Notes: a model not told the origin generated them from the sequence alone. A stretch of 36,126 nucleotides of DNA from Phytophthora quininea (GCA_011947345.1 JAAVTG010000648.1:1-36126), one strand, 5' to 3'. Shown: positions 10,197-20,394, counted from the first letter of the stretch. Program-made: numbers and translations.

Positions 10197-11459
10197 ATGA
10201 CCAAGGCAATTCCAACGAAGCGATCGCGCGCGCAGCAGTGGGATGGGAACCAAGAGGACGCCCATGTACCGGAGACGACAAATCGCACCAAAACTCGACC
10301 CGCTACGCAGCACTTTGGTGATTGGGATGATCACAAGCAACCTCCGTCGTTGGAGGGACTCCTGGAGTTGGAGCTGGACTTGATACTGCCCGTGACGGCA
10401 ATCCCTGCCCCGGCCAGCAACCAACATCGTGTGAGTGCGCCCACAAACAAGCTGCGAACAGACGTCCACACGGTCTCGCTCGAGTTGCTGGTATGTGTGC
10501 TATGTGTCTGCACTAGTGGAAGCCGCGAGGTTGTTGCTGTGATTGATGAGGTTGCTTGTGTTTCTTGCTGTAGGCACTACAGAGCCCACATGGAGAGAAT
10601 CAACAGTGGCAAACCCAAGAGGAAGACCACGAGGAAATCTGTCCGATCATTCCTACTGTGAGTCTGGCTCGCCCTCCAGCGATGCGACCGGAAGCGCACT
10701 CGCCGAGCCTTCGGAAAGAGATGCAAACAGCCAGGGGAAGCATGCACTTGGACATTCTGTCCCCCACAGAGAACGTTCCGTCGTTCCCGTCGTCGCCCAC
10801 TTTTTCGTCGGCCGAGGACGACTACGACTTGGCGTCGCCGATGGCGTTACCGGACACACCGTCGCAAACCCGACCCAAACTCAGCTTTGCCTGGGACCTT
10901 GAACCAAGTTCTCCTCACCACGACGACGGCTACAAAAATGCTAGAGATCAATGTCGATATCCGCAGTCCAAGAGCGTCCAAAGACCAGAACGGCGAGTTC
11001 CGCGGGTGTCGAGCGTTGCTCGAGCGGCCACTCCAAATCCAAGGAACCACAGGAGTTTTGCCGCACCCACGCGAGCAAACTACCGGGCACCGCTTTCTAC
11101 GCTGCCGGAAGGCCGAAGCAAAGCCCGACACGGCGGCATCTACTCGCTGCTGCTCAAGAACAAATCATCGCCGAATGAGCCGACGCTGGTAGAGGACGCA
11201 CACAACACGGGAGGTGCGTATATGTGTATGATTCTCCGCTGCTTTCCCTTTGCTGCTCACGGCATCGAAACGTGCTCCACCTGCAGAAACGACTGGGACT
11301 CTGTCCGTACCCAAGGCAAGGAACTCGCTTGTCGCTTCCTCCGCTTCCTGTTCTGACGAACTTAACATCTCTGTCTAGGCCTCACCGCCTCGCTCGTTGA
11401 GCAAGCTGAAGCACGGAGGCATCTACACCATGCTTCGAAGCAGCAAACCCACTCGCTAA
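10197..11459 (+). CDS. Disordered protein with two HGGIY motifs, unknown function
   Basis: I do not recognise this protein. Four exons (10197-10490, 10574-11213, 11287-11315, 11379-11459) give 347 residues in one consistent frame. It is rich in Pro, Ser, Thr and Arg with an acidic patch (SSAEDDYDLASPM) and looks largely disordered. A short motif occurs twice near the C-terminus, each after a basic run: KARHGGIYSLLLKNKS at about 11123-11170 and KLKHGGIYTMLRSSKP at about 11406-11453. Such repeated basic-HGGIY motifs suggest a short peptide that docks on a partner. The last intron (11316-11378, 63 nt) needs a GC donor (GCAAGG); without splicing the frame stops at 11376-11378 and the second motif is lost, so the repeat supports splicing. 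Confidence 0.6.
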
Positions 11460-11524
11460 CTCCTAGCTAGGAGCACAAAGTATTTCTCCTTCTCATGCCT
11501 GGAAGCTACGAATGTCTTCCTTCG

Positions 11525-11538
11525 TCATTTCTTCTTCC
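11525..11538 (+). promoter_or_regulatory. Initiator-like element upstream of CHMP5
   Basis: TCATTTCTTCTTCC lies 73 bp upstream of the CHMP5 start. Oomycete core promoters carry an initiator built around TCATTYY followed by a T/C-rich tract, and this site fits that pattern. Assignment rests on motif and distance only. Confidence 0.35.
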
Positions 11539-11610
11539 TCCCAGGACACGTTGGACAAGCGCTTTTTGCATACTAAGTTCCAGCTATTTGCTAATATCAG
11601 AACACTCGCG

Positions 11611-12556
11611 ATGAACCGCATCTTCGGCGCCAAGAAGAAGCAACCGGAGGCGCCGCCCGTCAACATCTCGGATGTGGGGGCAAGGTGGATGCGCGGGTCA
11701 CGGACCTGGACATGAAGGTGCGTCTGCGGCAGTCGGCGCGGCGTCGGGGGCGTCAGCACTAACTGCACTCGGCGATAGATTGAGAAGCTCAACGAGGAGC
11801 TCCGCAAGTACCAGCAGCAGATGAAGAAGACGAGAGGGCCTGCGCTCAACTCGGTCAAGCAGAGGGCCATGCAGACGCTCAAGCGCAAGAAAATGTTCGA
11901 AGCGCAGCGAGATAAACTCATGGCGCACTCGTTCAATATCGAGCAGGTACGGCGGGCGAGCGCAGCGTCCAACCGCGGAGGTTTTACGCTGACCCCGCGT
12001 CTGCACAGGCATCATTCGCTATCGATACGTCCAGGGACACGATTTCGACCGTCGCTGCGATGAAGAGCGCGGCAGTGCAGCTCAAGGCGGAGACCCAGAA
12101 AATCGACATTTCCGAGCTGGAGGTGTGGGCTGTTGTTGCTACGCACAGATTTCGATCAGAGCGTGCGTGTTTTGGTGCAGGATGTTCAAGACGACATGGC
12201 GGACTTGATGGAGGACATGAACGAGATCCAGGACATCATTGGGCGTTCGTACGGGTGCGTTGCCGGTGGGCTGTCGTGTGTGATGAAACAACACGCTGAC
12301 ATGCATGTATCCTGGTCCCACTTTCCGCAGCATCGGTGACGAGGTCGACGAGAGCGAGCTGGAGGCAGAGCTCGCTGGTCTGGAGGAAGAGTGGGCCGAG
12401 GAAGAGAACGAGCTGGAGGCGGAGCAGACGCCGTCCTACCTGGCTCCGGCGCAGCAGCACGAGCTGCCCGCCGCGCCCTCGGGCACGTTAGAATCTGGCC
12501 GGGCCACCCGCGTCACCGACGACTTTGGGCTGCCTGTAGCCTCGACACCGTACTAG
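11611..12556 (+). CDS. CHMP5: CHMP5/VPS60, ESCRT-III-associated SNF7-family protein
   Basis: CHMP5 (yeast Vps60) works late in ESCRT-III function at multivesicular bodies, binding LIP5/Vta1 to activate the Vps4 ATPase. Five exons (11611-11717, 11779-11946, 12009-12122, 12181-12254, 12331-12556) give 229 residues; human CHMP5 has 219. Family marks are MNRIFGAKKK at the start, the basic helix MKKTRGPALNSVKQRAMQ, LKRKKMFEAQRDKL, SFNIEQ, MEDMNEIQDIIGRSYG, an acidic C-terminal region and a VTDDFGLP motif near the end, as in animal CHMP5. One G is missing in the run at 11676-11680; restoring it reads DVGGKVDARVTDLDMK and closes the frame. All introns are 58-76 nt GT-AG. Confidence 0.93.
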
Positions 12557-13297
12557 CGCTGTCTGCAGCATTCATAACGTTAAACGAGTGGCGAGAATAT
12601 AGTTGCTGCTGCCCTGGCGCGAGCGCGGCTCACCAACTTGCGTTGCCTCAATGCTGGGGTCGAGCGGGATAAATGGCGTATAGGCATGCAAGCGATGGAA
12701 TTCTTATGTATGATCCTTATTCCTAGTCTGTAACTAGAGGCCTAGCCAGTGCTTCGTTCCGTTTCGACCTCCTCACTTTACGGGCTTTAATGATAATGAC
12801 CTCATAGCAGAGTTTTTCCTGTACATATCTCTAGCTCTCACCTTCCTTTTTCTGTCAGAACCTGTATATTGGAATGCGATCAGCCTTTTCGTCCAGCACT
12901 TCCCCTATTAATAGGATCACACGAAGATACGCTCTAACTACCACTCTTCACTCTTGGCCTGACTAAACGACCTCGCGAAGGTCTCTGTTCGCTAGCACGT
13001 CAACAGGACAAAACGCTCATCCTGGCCGCTTGGGAAGTCGGGGTGAAATTCAGCTCTGGTTGTATCACCCTTGCAGGGTCTTACTTTGTCCAATCCTTCC
13101 TATTCCGCTATTTTATACAAATACCAAGTGCTATATCGGCGGAGCCAGTGAAGCCAAACACCCGAATGATTAGCGAGGAGGCGTCATTTCACAAATAGCG
13201 ACCCCTTCAGGATAGTGGCCCACAACAAACCTTCGCATCACGTCGCAATTAATTCAAATCGACCTCCTTTGTTCACCAATGATGGAGGCGAGAAATC

Positions 13298-13334
13298 TAA
13301 TGACAAATCTGGTGTGGCATCAGATTTGTCATTA
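13298..13334. repeat. Perfect 14-bp inverted repeat (hairpin)
   Basis: TAATGACAAATCTG at 13298-13311 is followed after 9 nt by its exact reverse complement CAGATTTGTCATTA at 13321-13334. Inner bases can pair further with one G-T wobble. It could be a small transposon remnant or a structured transcript; neither can be decided here. Confidence 0.8.
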
Positions 13335-13766
13335 CTTTCCCTCCCAAACCTTTCGCTGCTGCAAACGCGCCGCTAAAAACCGTACCAATTTTCTCAGCAA
13401 TCTTCTTCAGCAGTCCATAGACAGTCGATGCAGGAACTAGAGACTTCTAGTAGAAGTCCCCTTCGCCTCTTGTTTCCCCGTTTCATCAATGCGACTTTTC
13501 GTCCAGTCATCTATATATCGTCGTCAAAACGAATACCCTCTTGCAACCCCACAGAGATCAAGGCGAGTGCAACAGTGCTAGTAAATTCCACGGTGGTATC
13601 ATTACTCGCATCGGTACTTGTTTGTTATCATTGCCTAAGCAGCAGTTGGTGAGCCAGCCTGTATGGAAGTGCTCATCAAATGCTGACTGTCGAAGTAAAA
13701 CTACACCAGCGATTTGTATGTGCATTTTTTTATTCACTCTAAAGCCGTGACTCTGTGTTCAGTTCA

Positions 13767-13916
13767 TGCTACATCTTGCACTTTATACATACAGATTCGT
13801 GGCTGGTACATCTTAGAGTTTTGTATATCATACATACTCATAGTTATGGCTATTGCATCTGGAAGTTTGTATATCATACAGATTGGTTGTTATGTCTATG
13901 ACATCTTAAAGTTTGT
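13767..13916. repeat. Degenerate tandem repeat, unit about 45 bp
   Basis: About three and a half diverged copies are visible. Each carries a CATCTT/CATCTG element, then AGTTTTG or AAGTTTG, and usually TATATCATACA. Units start near 13785, 13831 and 13877, with a partial copy before. The repeat is AT-rich and non-coding. Confidence 0.6.
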
Positions 13917-14325
13917 TTAATACTGGGATGGGAGAGAAGCGTATAGGGTTGGGCCAACTCAACTAGGATAAATGTCAACGTTGGTCACTACTGGTAATTA
14001 GCAGTACGATATTGCTTCTTTACGTCCATCCTAGTTTGTGTGTATATGCTAACCCGCCAATATTCCCACATATCCATGAGGGCAGATGGCGCGGCTACGA
14101 AGCAGGCGCGCTAGATGCCGAGAAAAACATATCATCGATACCGGTATTAAAAAGTTCAATCCCACTTATTCGTGTAAATCATTAAAATTTGTATGCATAT
14201 ACTATTTTTAACATATTTTGGTTTGATTTTAAGAGGTTTTCTAGGTTGAGTCTAAGACGCTACAATTTATTGTATAGAGAAGAAACATATTGACCAATCA
14301 GTGATAAGCAATTACCAGCGCTGAA

Positions 14326-15888
14326 GTGGAAACGCACGGCAAGGATTCCCTGCCACAGGAGCTCCGCCGCAACATGGCGTACTGCTGGAGCGCCATCTCC
14401 GGCCGTACAGGTTTATCAGTTGCTGCGAGTAGGGGTCTTGTCTTGGAGGACGGAGAGGACGTTGATACAATCTACACGGCACTTACACTAACATTGGAAG
14501 GCAACAGGCGCAAGATCGCCTGGCAGAATTCGCTCCGACGAAAAACGCGCGGGATCGTTCAAGCGCGTCGACTTGGCGCGGGAGCCACACCACCGGTCAC
14601 AGTGGGAAGGCATCTACGCTGCTGGAAATGATGCAGGCTTCCTGCTGGGAACCGGTTTTCATGTGGCTGGGTTTCATTTTCTCCTTGAAAATTTTGATGC
14701 ATTGTGGAAAACGACAAGTATGACGGTGACGTGTCGCGCTGGTCGCGTTATGGAGCGACAACGCGTTGCTAGAGCAGGTGAAAGGATGTGGACTTCCTCG
14801 ACTGGACTTGCGGTGGTGCTGTACCATCTTCGTTCAACTTCACCTGATTACATTTTGTCTACAATTTTCTCGATGACACCTCAGCAATATTCGGCTTATC
14901 TTGAATATGGAATTTTCTTGTTGGAGATGGTGCTGTCGAGGATGGACGAGGCGAAAATTCAATGGCCTTCGTCCGAGCGCGAGTTTTCTGACTTGGCGAC
15001 CATGGTCCGTCAGAAGTATCCTCGAGTGGCAAAATGTTTTGGATTTATCGATGGAGTAAACTTCCCAATTGCCGTATCTAAGGACCTGCTCATGACTAAC
15101 CCATATTTCAATGGATGGAAGTGCACTCATTACGTGTCATCAATTTACGTGTTTGCGCCTACAGGGCTAATTATCCACGCGGCGATAAACTCCCCGGCAG
15201 CTGGCATGACAGCGACATCGCCAGCGACGTCTACAACAAATTAACAGAGGAAACACCAGAAGGATATTACCTCGTGGGTGACAAGGCATTTCCGCACGAG
15301 CACGCGCGAGTCCAAGGTCATCTTCACACACCTCTCAAGCGTAATGCTCGTTTGCCAAGACTGCTCAAGGAAGAAGGCGCTCTAGAAGATTTCCAGGACA
15401 CCCTCGAATTTAACCGGCAACTTGTGTCGGTCCGCCAAGCAGCAGAGTGGGGAAATCGAGCTCTCGTAGGTTGCTTTGGACGGCTGAAAGTTCCATTGCC
15501 AGCCGGCGATTCAGTCAAACGCGCTCGACTCATTGAATTGTGCATACGACTTCTTCAGGTGCGAACGAGAATTGCGGGAATCAACGAGATAAAAAATGCC
15601 TTTGAGGATCAAGGGCGCGAAAATCGCGAGTACGATGAGATAACTAGAAACCTCAGGTTTGACGGCGTCGAGGATCGCGCAGTGCGCTTTACGACAGTTA
15701 CTTTCTTTGACACTCAACTGCTCCTTCCATCTCACTACCTTTTGCTCGATAGCTGCGTGATATTTCCGTCAGTTCTTGTTCTGCTTACACAGCTCGATGT
15801 CAGTACTAATGATCGTCGATCCCCTGGAACGTGTGCTGCCCGTAATGCCGAGAAGATGCTGGTACTCGAATCAGCTGGTATTCTTTAG
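14326..15888 (+). CDS. PIF/Harbinger-type DDE transposase
   Basis: This is a DDE-superfamily endonuclease of the kind common in oomycete genomes. Catalytic positions can be placed: Asp in FGFIDG (15050-15052), Asp in GSWHDS (15208-15210), Asp in LVGDKAFP (15280-15282) and Glu in QAAEWGNRAL (15445-15447). The core block GWKCTHYVSSIYVFAPTG lies between the first two. Three open frames must be joined. One G lost at about 15196 restores INSPGSWHDS. Upstream, near 14510, a lost dinucleotide in a GC tract would join the N-terminal frame (14326 on) to the frame reading SDEKRAGSFKRVDLAREP. These resemble the losses in neighbouring housekeeping genes, so the copy may be intact in the real genome. The exact start is uncertain; the stop is at 15886-15888. 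Confidence 0.8.
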
Positions 15889-16057
15889 GCTGCGTCCAGA
15901 ATTCGTTGCTACTTGGATCGAACAGAAAGAGAACTACTGAACTACAGTTCAAAATCTGGGCAACCGTGCTCGACACGCTGCCAAACAAAATTTTCACTGT
16001 TGTAGGTTGGAATAGACGTCGAATGAGACCAAGAAGAGAGAAACACTCCGCCAGTTG
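15889..16057. other. Spacer between transposase and Myb/SANT-like gene
   Basis: These 169 bases lie between the 3' ends of the convergent transposase and Myb/SANT-like genes. No gene is seen. A short interrupted palindrome around ACTACTGAACTACAGTTC near 15937 is the only structure noted. Confidence 0.4.
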
Positions 16058-17116
16058 TCAGCGTTTAATATTCTTCTGGCAAACGTGAGCAATATGCACC
16101 TGAAACCTCGCCGTGGAAAGCGTTGAATTGCAGAACGAAACGCTCGCAATCAGACCATATTTCGTCATGCTTTGAACAGTTATCATCGACATGTATTCAA
16201 CCGCAACGCGGTTCAGCCAACGCTGCGTCTCGGCTGCAGTTTCCATTAGCTTGGCTATGTCACCTCTCAGGTTTTGCAAGTTCTCGTCTTGAACACGACG
16301 CAGCAGATTAATGTTTTGCTAATCACGCTATTGAACTTTGATAACCAGCATTGCTGCGGTAGCGATATCGCCCCTCTTTGACCTCCTGCAGCAATAGCGA
16401 GAGTGTCTGCACCAACGGGGCCGCCTCACGATCAGACGCACGGGCGTCCAAATCATCGACAATTGACTCCAGCGCAGTCATCTGTCTGCGGCGTTTGTGG
16501 GGGTTACCAGCAGCAGCAGCCTCGGGCTCGCCCTCCTCCAGTAGTCGACCCTCTCGGGCAGCGCGGAGCTGGTCTTCGTCCGTCGGGGTCCGCGTGGTCC
16601 CATCCGACAGCACGACCGCAGACATCGCAGCCTTGATTTCTTGGTCCAGAGCCTTTGCATCGAGGACCTCGGGAGGGCACGTCCCAGTTCTGTTCGGCTT
16701 GTAAGCATTGACAAGCTTTTCAAACTTGCGCTGAAGACTGGTGGCCTCGCGGGTGGGGCGTCCTTGGAGATGAGCATAACTGACATTGTAAAGTGTTTTG
16801 ACGCGACCCCAATCGGCTGTGGATCGGGAAGCACCCGGCGGACGTACATCAGCAGAACCTTCACGTTCCCTTGCGTATAGGTCTGAGATCCAGGCTGGCG
16901 GCCTCGATTACTACTACTACTAGCGGCTGACTGCTGGAACGCAGCCTGCGGGCTTGCTGGCTGGGAAGACAGTTGCTGGGAAGCTGTGGTGGACGTCGCC
17001 TCCTGTTGTGTTCGTAGAGCAGCACTCCGACGCATGCCGGTCGTGGTCAGCTCGCTCCCTGGAAACAGCGCAGCGTCGTGAGGCTGCGCTGAGGGCCAGT
17101 CGACGTCGTCGCCCAT
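16058..17116 (-). CDS. Myb/SANT-like (DUF6818-type trihelix) DNA-binding protein
   Basis: A Gln/Ser-rich disordered N-terminus is followed by an AT-hook-like RGRQPGSQTYTQ and then a trihelix domain: VLLMYVRRVLPD, ADWGRVKTLYNVSY, GRPTREATSLQRKFEKL, and KPNRTGTCPPEV. This order fits the Myb/SANT-like family abundant in oomycetes and linked to PIF/Harbinger elements. The C-terminus is Glu/Arg-rich and probably coiled coil. One base loss near 16817 is assumed between LPDPQ and ADWGR. A 64-nt intron (16382-16319, weak donor GTCAAA) joins SLLLQE to QNINLLRRVQDENLQ; without it the frame stops at 16323. The model gives 331 residues. It may be the accessory protein of the neighbouring transposase or an independent host gene. 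Confidence 0.65.
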
Positions 17117-17310
17117 GATGGTGCTGGTAGTGAAGACGCGGTGTCTGGCCGTTGCTCGTGGGGCGGGGTAAGTCCTAGAGTGCTACCAGCGGTCCCATGC
17201 ATTTCGGCACCTGCGTTGAGCGGCGGCATCAGCGGTCAATTTGAAGGCGATCTGTGATCTGCGAAAGTACCTTTTTGCTGGCGTCTGAAAACTCTGTGTC
17301 AGTGCGAGAT

Positions 17311-17337
17311 AAAAACCTCACGAGAAGTGAGGTTTTT
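17311..17337. repeat. 11-bp inverted repeat with A/T-rich ends
   Basis: AAAAACCTCAC (17311-17321) and GTGAGGTTTTT (17327-17337) are exact reverse complements around a 5-nt loop. It resembles a bacterial terminator in shape, but in this eukaryotic setting it is more likely a transposon end or a chance structure. Confidence 0.75.
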
Positions 17338-17386
17338 AATGCGCTTGGATAGGCTGGGTTCGCCCAGATTTGGCAGGTCCGGCGCG

Positions 17387-17440
17387 GTTAGGATCCTAAT
17401 CCCACCTAGGTTAGGTTGGACTAGATTAGGTTAAGCTAGG
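17387..17440. repeat. Cluster of TTAGG motifs
   Basis: TTAGG or its complement occurs repeatedly at irregular spacing, including the palindrome TTAGGATCCTAA. It also contains the candidate right terminal repeat of the Harbinger element. Spacing is not telomeric. Confidence 0.5.
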
Positions 17441-17546
17441 CGGCCGATTCATATTTTAATTTTAATGGCTCTAAGCCATTTTCGTATTGGTGGCGCCGGC
17501 TGCAGACTCCTCCAGACAACGCCCTCGATCTCCACCGCAACCAAAC

Positions 17547-19375
17547 ATGGCGCCGCGAGTCAAGCGAGAGCGCAAGGGCAAGAAGGAGTCGCGCAAGAAA
17601 GCGGCCGAGGAGAAGAAGGCCGCCGAGAAGGCCGAGGCGCTGGAGAACATGAGCCACGCCGACCGCCTGGCCGAGGAAGGCATCATCGCCACCTGCTCGC
17701 ACAACGTGCGCTCGGTGCACCGCAACTTCAAGGACATCAACGTGCTGAACTTCAGCATCACGTACTTCGGCAAGGTGCTCATGGAGGAGTGCGACATCTC
17801 GCTCAACTACGGCCGGCGCTACGGCCTCATCGGCCGCAACGGCTCGGGTAAGTCCACCTTCATGAATGTGCTGGGCGCGCGCGGCATCCCCATCCCGGAG
17901 AGCATTGACATCTACCACCTCAAGCACGAGATCGAGGCCAGCGACATGACGGCGCTCGAGGCCGTGCTGTCCGTGGACGAGGAGCGCAACAAGATCCAGG
18001 CCGAGGCCGACGAGCTCTCGGAGCAGATGGCCGACGACTCGCTGAGCGAGGAGGACAGCGAGGCCATCTCCGACCGACTCACGGACCTGTACGAGCGGCT
18101 CGACGACATGGACGCCGCCACGGCCGAGGTGCGCGCCCGTCAGATTCTAGCTGGTCTGACTTTCTCGGACGCCATGATGAACAAGAAGACCCGCGAGTTT
18201 TCCGGCGGGTGGCGCATGCGTATCGCTCTCGCCCGTGCTTTGTTCATCCAGCCGACCCTGCTGCTGCTCGATGAGCCGACCAACCATTTGGACATGGAGG
18301 CCGTCGTGTGGCTCGAGGACTACTTGTCCCGTTGGAAGAAGATTCTGCTCATGATTTCCCACTCGCAGGAGTTCATGAACGAGGTGTGCACCAACATTAT
18401 CGATCTCAACAACAAAAAGTTGGAGTACTACGCCGGTAACTACGACATCTACGTGCGTACGAAGGCTGAGAAGGAGGAGAACCAGATGAAGCGCTACAAC
18501 TGGGAGCAGGACCAGATTAAGCACATGAAGGAGTACATTGCTCGCTTTGGTCACGGTTCTGCCAAGTTGGCTCGTCAGGCCCAGAGTAAGGAGAAGACCC
18601 TCGCCAAGATGGTTCGCGACGGTCTCACGGAGAAGGTCGAGCGCGAGTCTGTGGGTGACTTCAAGTTCCCCAACCCAGAGCCGCTGCCGCCTCCGGTGCT
18701 CATGTTCCAGAACGTGTCGTTCGGCTACCCGGATTGCCCATTGCTGTACCAAGGCGTCGAAATGGGCCTTGACCTCGACTCGCGTGTGGCTCTTGTCGGT
18801 GCCAACGGTACGGGAAAGACGACGCTGCTGAAGCTGATCACGGGCGACCTAGTACCCGTCTCGGGTAACGTTCGGCCGCACAGCAAGCTTCGCATCGCTC
18901 GGTTCAGCCAGCACTTTGTCGATGTGCTGGACTTGACCAAGTCGCCGCTCGAGTATTTCCGCTCGCTGTTCGAGACCAAGTCGGTCGAGGAAGTGCGCAG
19001 CTACCTCGGTCGCTACGGTATCACTGGCGACGTGCAGACCAGATTATGGGCCAGCTCTCTGATGGACAGAAGAGTCGTGTCGTGTTTGCGTACATGGCTC
19101 AGCAGAACGCGCACATGCTGCTGCTCGATGAGCCGACGAACCACTTGGATATGGAGTCGATCGATGCGCTGGCGCGTGCTATCAACAACTTCAAGGGCGG
19201 CATGCTCCTGGTTAGCCACGACATGCGTCTAATTTCGCAGGTGGCCAAGGAGATTTGGCTCGTGGAGAACCAGGCTATCCGGGTGTACCAGGGCGAGATT
19301 TCGGACTTCAAGATGCGTGTCCGCAAGCAGCTCAAGCTGGCGGACAAGGAGCCCGTCAAGGTCGAGGAAGAATAA
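17547..19375 (+). CDS. ABCF2: ABCF2/ARB1-type twin-ATPase protein
   Basis: ABCF proteins are soluble twin-ABC ATPases acting on ribosomes; the ARB1/ABCF2 branch functions in ribosome biogenesis. A basic Lys/Glu-rich N-terminus leads to domain 1: Walker [10 protein letters not shown] (residues 96-104), signature [15 protein letters not shown] and Walker [14 protein letters not shown] linker containing [20 protein letters not shown] follows. Domain 2 has Walker [10 protein letters not shown], signature LSDGQKSR and a second [11 protein letters not shown]. The length is about 609 residues, close to human ABCF2. One C is missing at 19039-19040: GDVQT continues as [13 protein letters not shown] one frame over. 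The start at 17547 has a good context (AACATGG); an upstream in-frame start at 17487 would add 20 residues. It is intronless. Confidence 0.93.
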
Positions 19376-19560
19376 GTTATCCCGTCCTGATGATGGTTGA
19401 TCGTTCATTAGACGCCACTACAGCGTGCTGGCTGTAGCAATCGCTCAAGCTCTGGGCAGTTCATATATCCTATCCTTGCCAGCAACAACATAGATTGAAA
19501 GTAATCAAACCCCTTGCTGCAGTGTTCTTTGGCCTTGCTCATCGGTCCCCGTTATTGGTG

Positions 19561-19576
19561 TCATCTCCGCCATTAT
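19561..19576 (+). promoter_or_regulatory. Initiator-like element upstream of MESD-like gene
   Basis: TCATCTCCGCCATTAT lies 62 bp upstream of the start codon. It fits the oomycete initiator pattern of a TCATTYY-like core followed by CAWTTT. The rest of the 262-bp gap after the ABCF gene (19376-19637) shows nothing else. Confidence 0.4.
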
Positions 19577-19637
19577 CGTAGCGTGACGCTTAGCGATCTT
19601 CGCGGCCGGCCAGTCGACATTTATTGTCTTGGCAAGC

Positions 19638-20394
19638 ATGACACAGTGGCTGCTGTCGGCTGTAGTCCTGTTGATCTCGCTGCTTGATGTCGCTGGGCGG
19701 ATGAAGCCGATCGACTACGATGCGCTGGAAAAGGCTTGGGAGGCTGGAGACGCTGAAGAAGAGCTGCGTACAGAGGGGAGGAGCACTATCGACAACTAGC
19801 AGAAAAGTAAGTGGCCCGACTTCGACTGCGCACCTGTGAAAGGCAAGATCGACGACATTGCTCTTCTTTTGTTAGGAGCGACGAAGAAGCGAAGGTTCTG
19901 GGGCCCCAAATGATCTTCGTGACAATACAAGCCGACTATCCAGCGCCACTTCCTGACATTGCATCGCGCTGGAAAGAGGTGCGAGCTTATAAGCCAAGGG
20001 AACACAATCGCGTACTGAGGTCTTCGTGCAGATGCTGTGGAACGGAGGAGTGGAGGTGAACATGTACGAAGTTGCCGAGTCCAAGCTGCTTGTTGGCCTG
20101 CAGAGAGGCGTCTTTGTCGAAGACGTCATGCGTTTTCTCAAGGATCAGCATGAGGTGAAGGAATATGAGTGGAATGGTAAAACATATTTGGCGGGTAGCA
20201 GCGTGAAGCGCTACCACAAGCGAAAGAAATCGCGTTCAAGAAAAACACGACACCGAAGAGGAAGACACGACAAGGAACCGGACGGACTTGAGCGGGAACT
20301 CGTGATTCGAAACGCACCGAGGAAGCCAAAGACAAACGTGAGCGAAACGACGAGCTTTAGGCCGGCAATGTTGTTCTCATCCGAAGATACTTAA
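19638..20394 (+). CDS. MESD: MESD-like ER chaperone-family protein
   Basis: In animals MESD is an ER chaperone for beta-propeller/EGF modules of LDL-receptor-family proteins. Three exons (19638-19806, 19876-19978, 20032-20394) give 211 residues. A hydrophobic N-terminal segment (LLSAVVLLISLLDVAG) is a clear signal peptide. The domain reads PQMIFVTIQAD, RWKEMLWNGGVEVNMYEVAE, LLVGLQRGVFVEDVMRFL and WNGKTYLAG, matching the order of the MESD fold (TLMMFV, LWQGSLFN, FLVGQ). One G is missing in the run 19775-19778; restored, it reads TEGEEHYRQLAEK. The second intron is only 53 nt. The C-terminus is a long basic tail (KRKKSRSRKTRHRR) with no KDEL-type signal, unlike animal MESD, so localisation is uncertain. 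It is convergent with CAND1 across 66 bp. Confidence 0.78.

Larger units (their letters stand above)
12557..14325. other. AT-rich gene-free region
   Basis: This 1.77-kb stretch has no convincing coding frame and is more AT-rich than the flanking genes, especially from 13.7 kb on. It contains a 14-bp-arm inverted repeat (13298-13334) and a degenerate tandem repeat (13767-13916), annotated separately. I found no tRNA or rRNA gene. It borders the transposase gene and probably consists of transposon-derived or decayed sequence. Confidence 0.5.
13951..17419. mobile_element. Possible two-gene PIF/Harbinger element (ends tentative)
   Basis: A DDE transposase (+) and a Myb/SANT-like DNA-binding protein (-) lie side by side in convergent orientation. 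PIF/Harbinger transposons characteristically encode exactly these two proteins. Candidate terminal inverted repeats are weak: GGGCCAACTCAACTAGG at 13951-13967 resembles the reverse complement of CCTAGGTTAGGTTGGAC (17405-17421). No clear 3-bp target duplication could be assigned. If the ends are right, the element is about 3.5 kb and sits about 130 bp upstream of the ABCF start codon. Confidence 0.3.
17117..17546. other. Intergenic region with hairpins and TTAGG motifs
   Basis: This lies between the divergent starts of the Myb/SANT-like gene (-) and the ABCF gene (+). It holds an 11-bp hairpin, a cluster of TTAGG motifs with the palindrome TTAGGATCCTAA (17388-17399), and a 7-bp hairpin AATGGCT-CTA-AGCCATT (17464-17480) close to the ABCF start. 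No gene is seen. Confidence 0.5.

Noticed and set aside
17311..17337. Rho-independent terminator
   Set aside because: The hairpin has the shape of one, but the window is clearly eukaryotic with spliced genes.
17387..17440. TTAGG motifs as telomeric repeat
   Set aside because: The motifs are irregularly spaced, mixed in orientation and lie between ordinary genes; oomycete telomeres are expected to be regular TTTAGGG arrays.
18147..18752. Open frame of 201 codons on the minus strand
   Set aside because: Antisense to the ABCF2 gene, low-complexity composition; a shadow frame. The same holds for 34455-34946 opposite UTP7 and 807-1274 opposite HINT.
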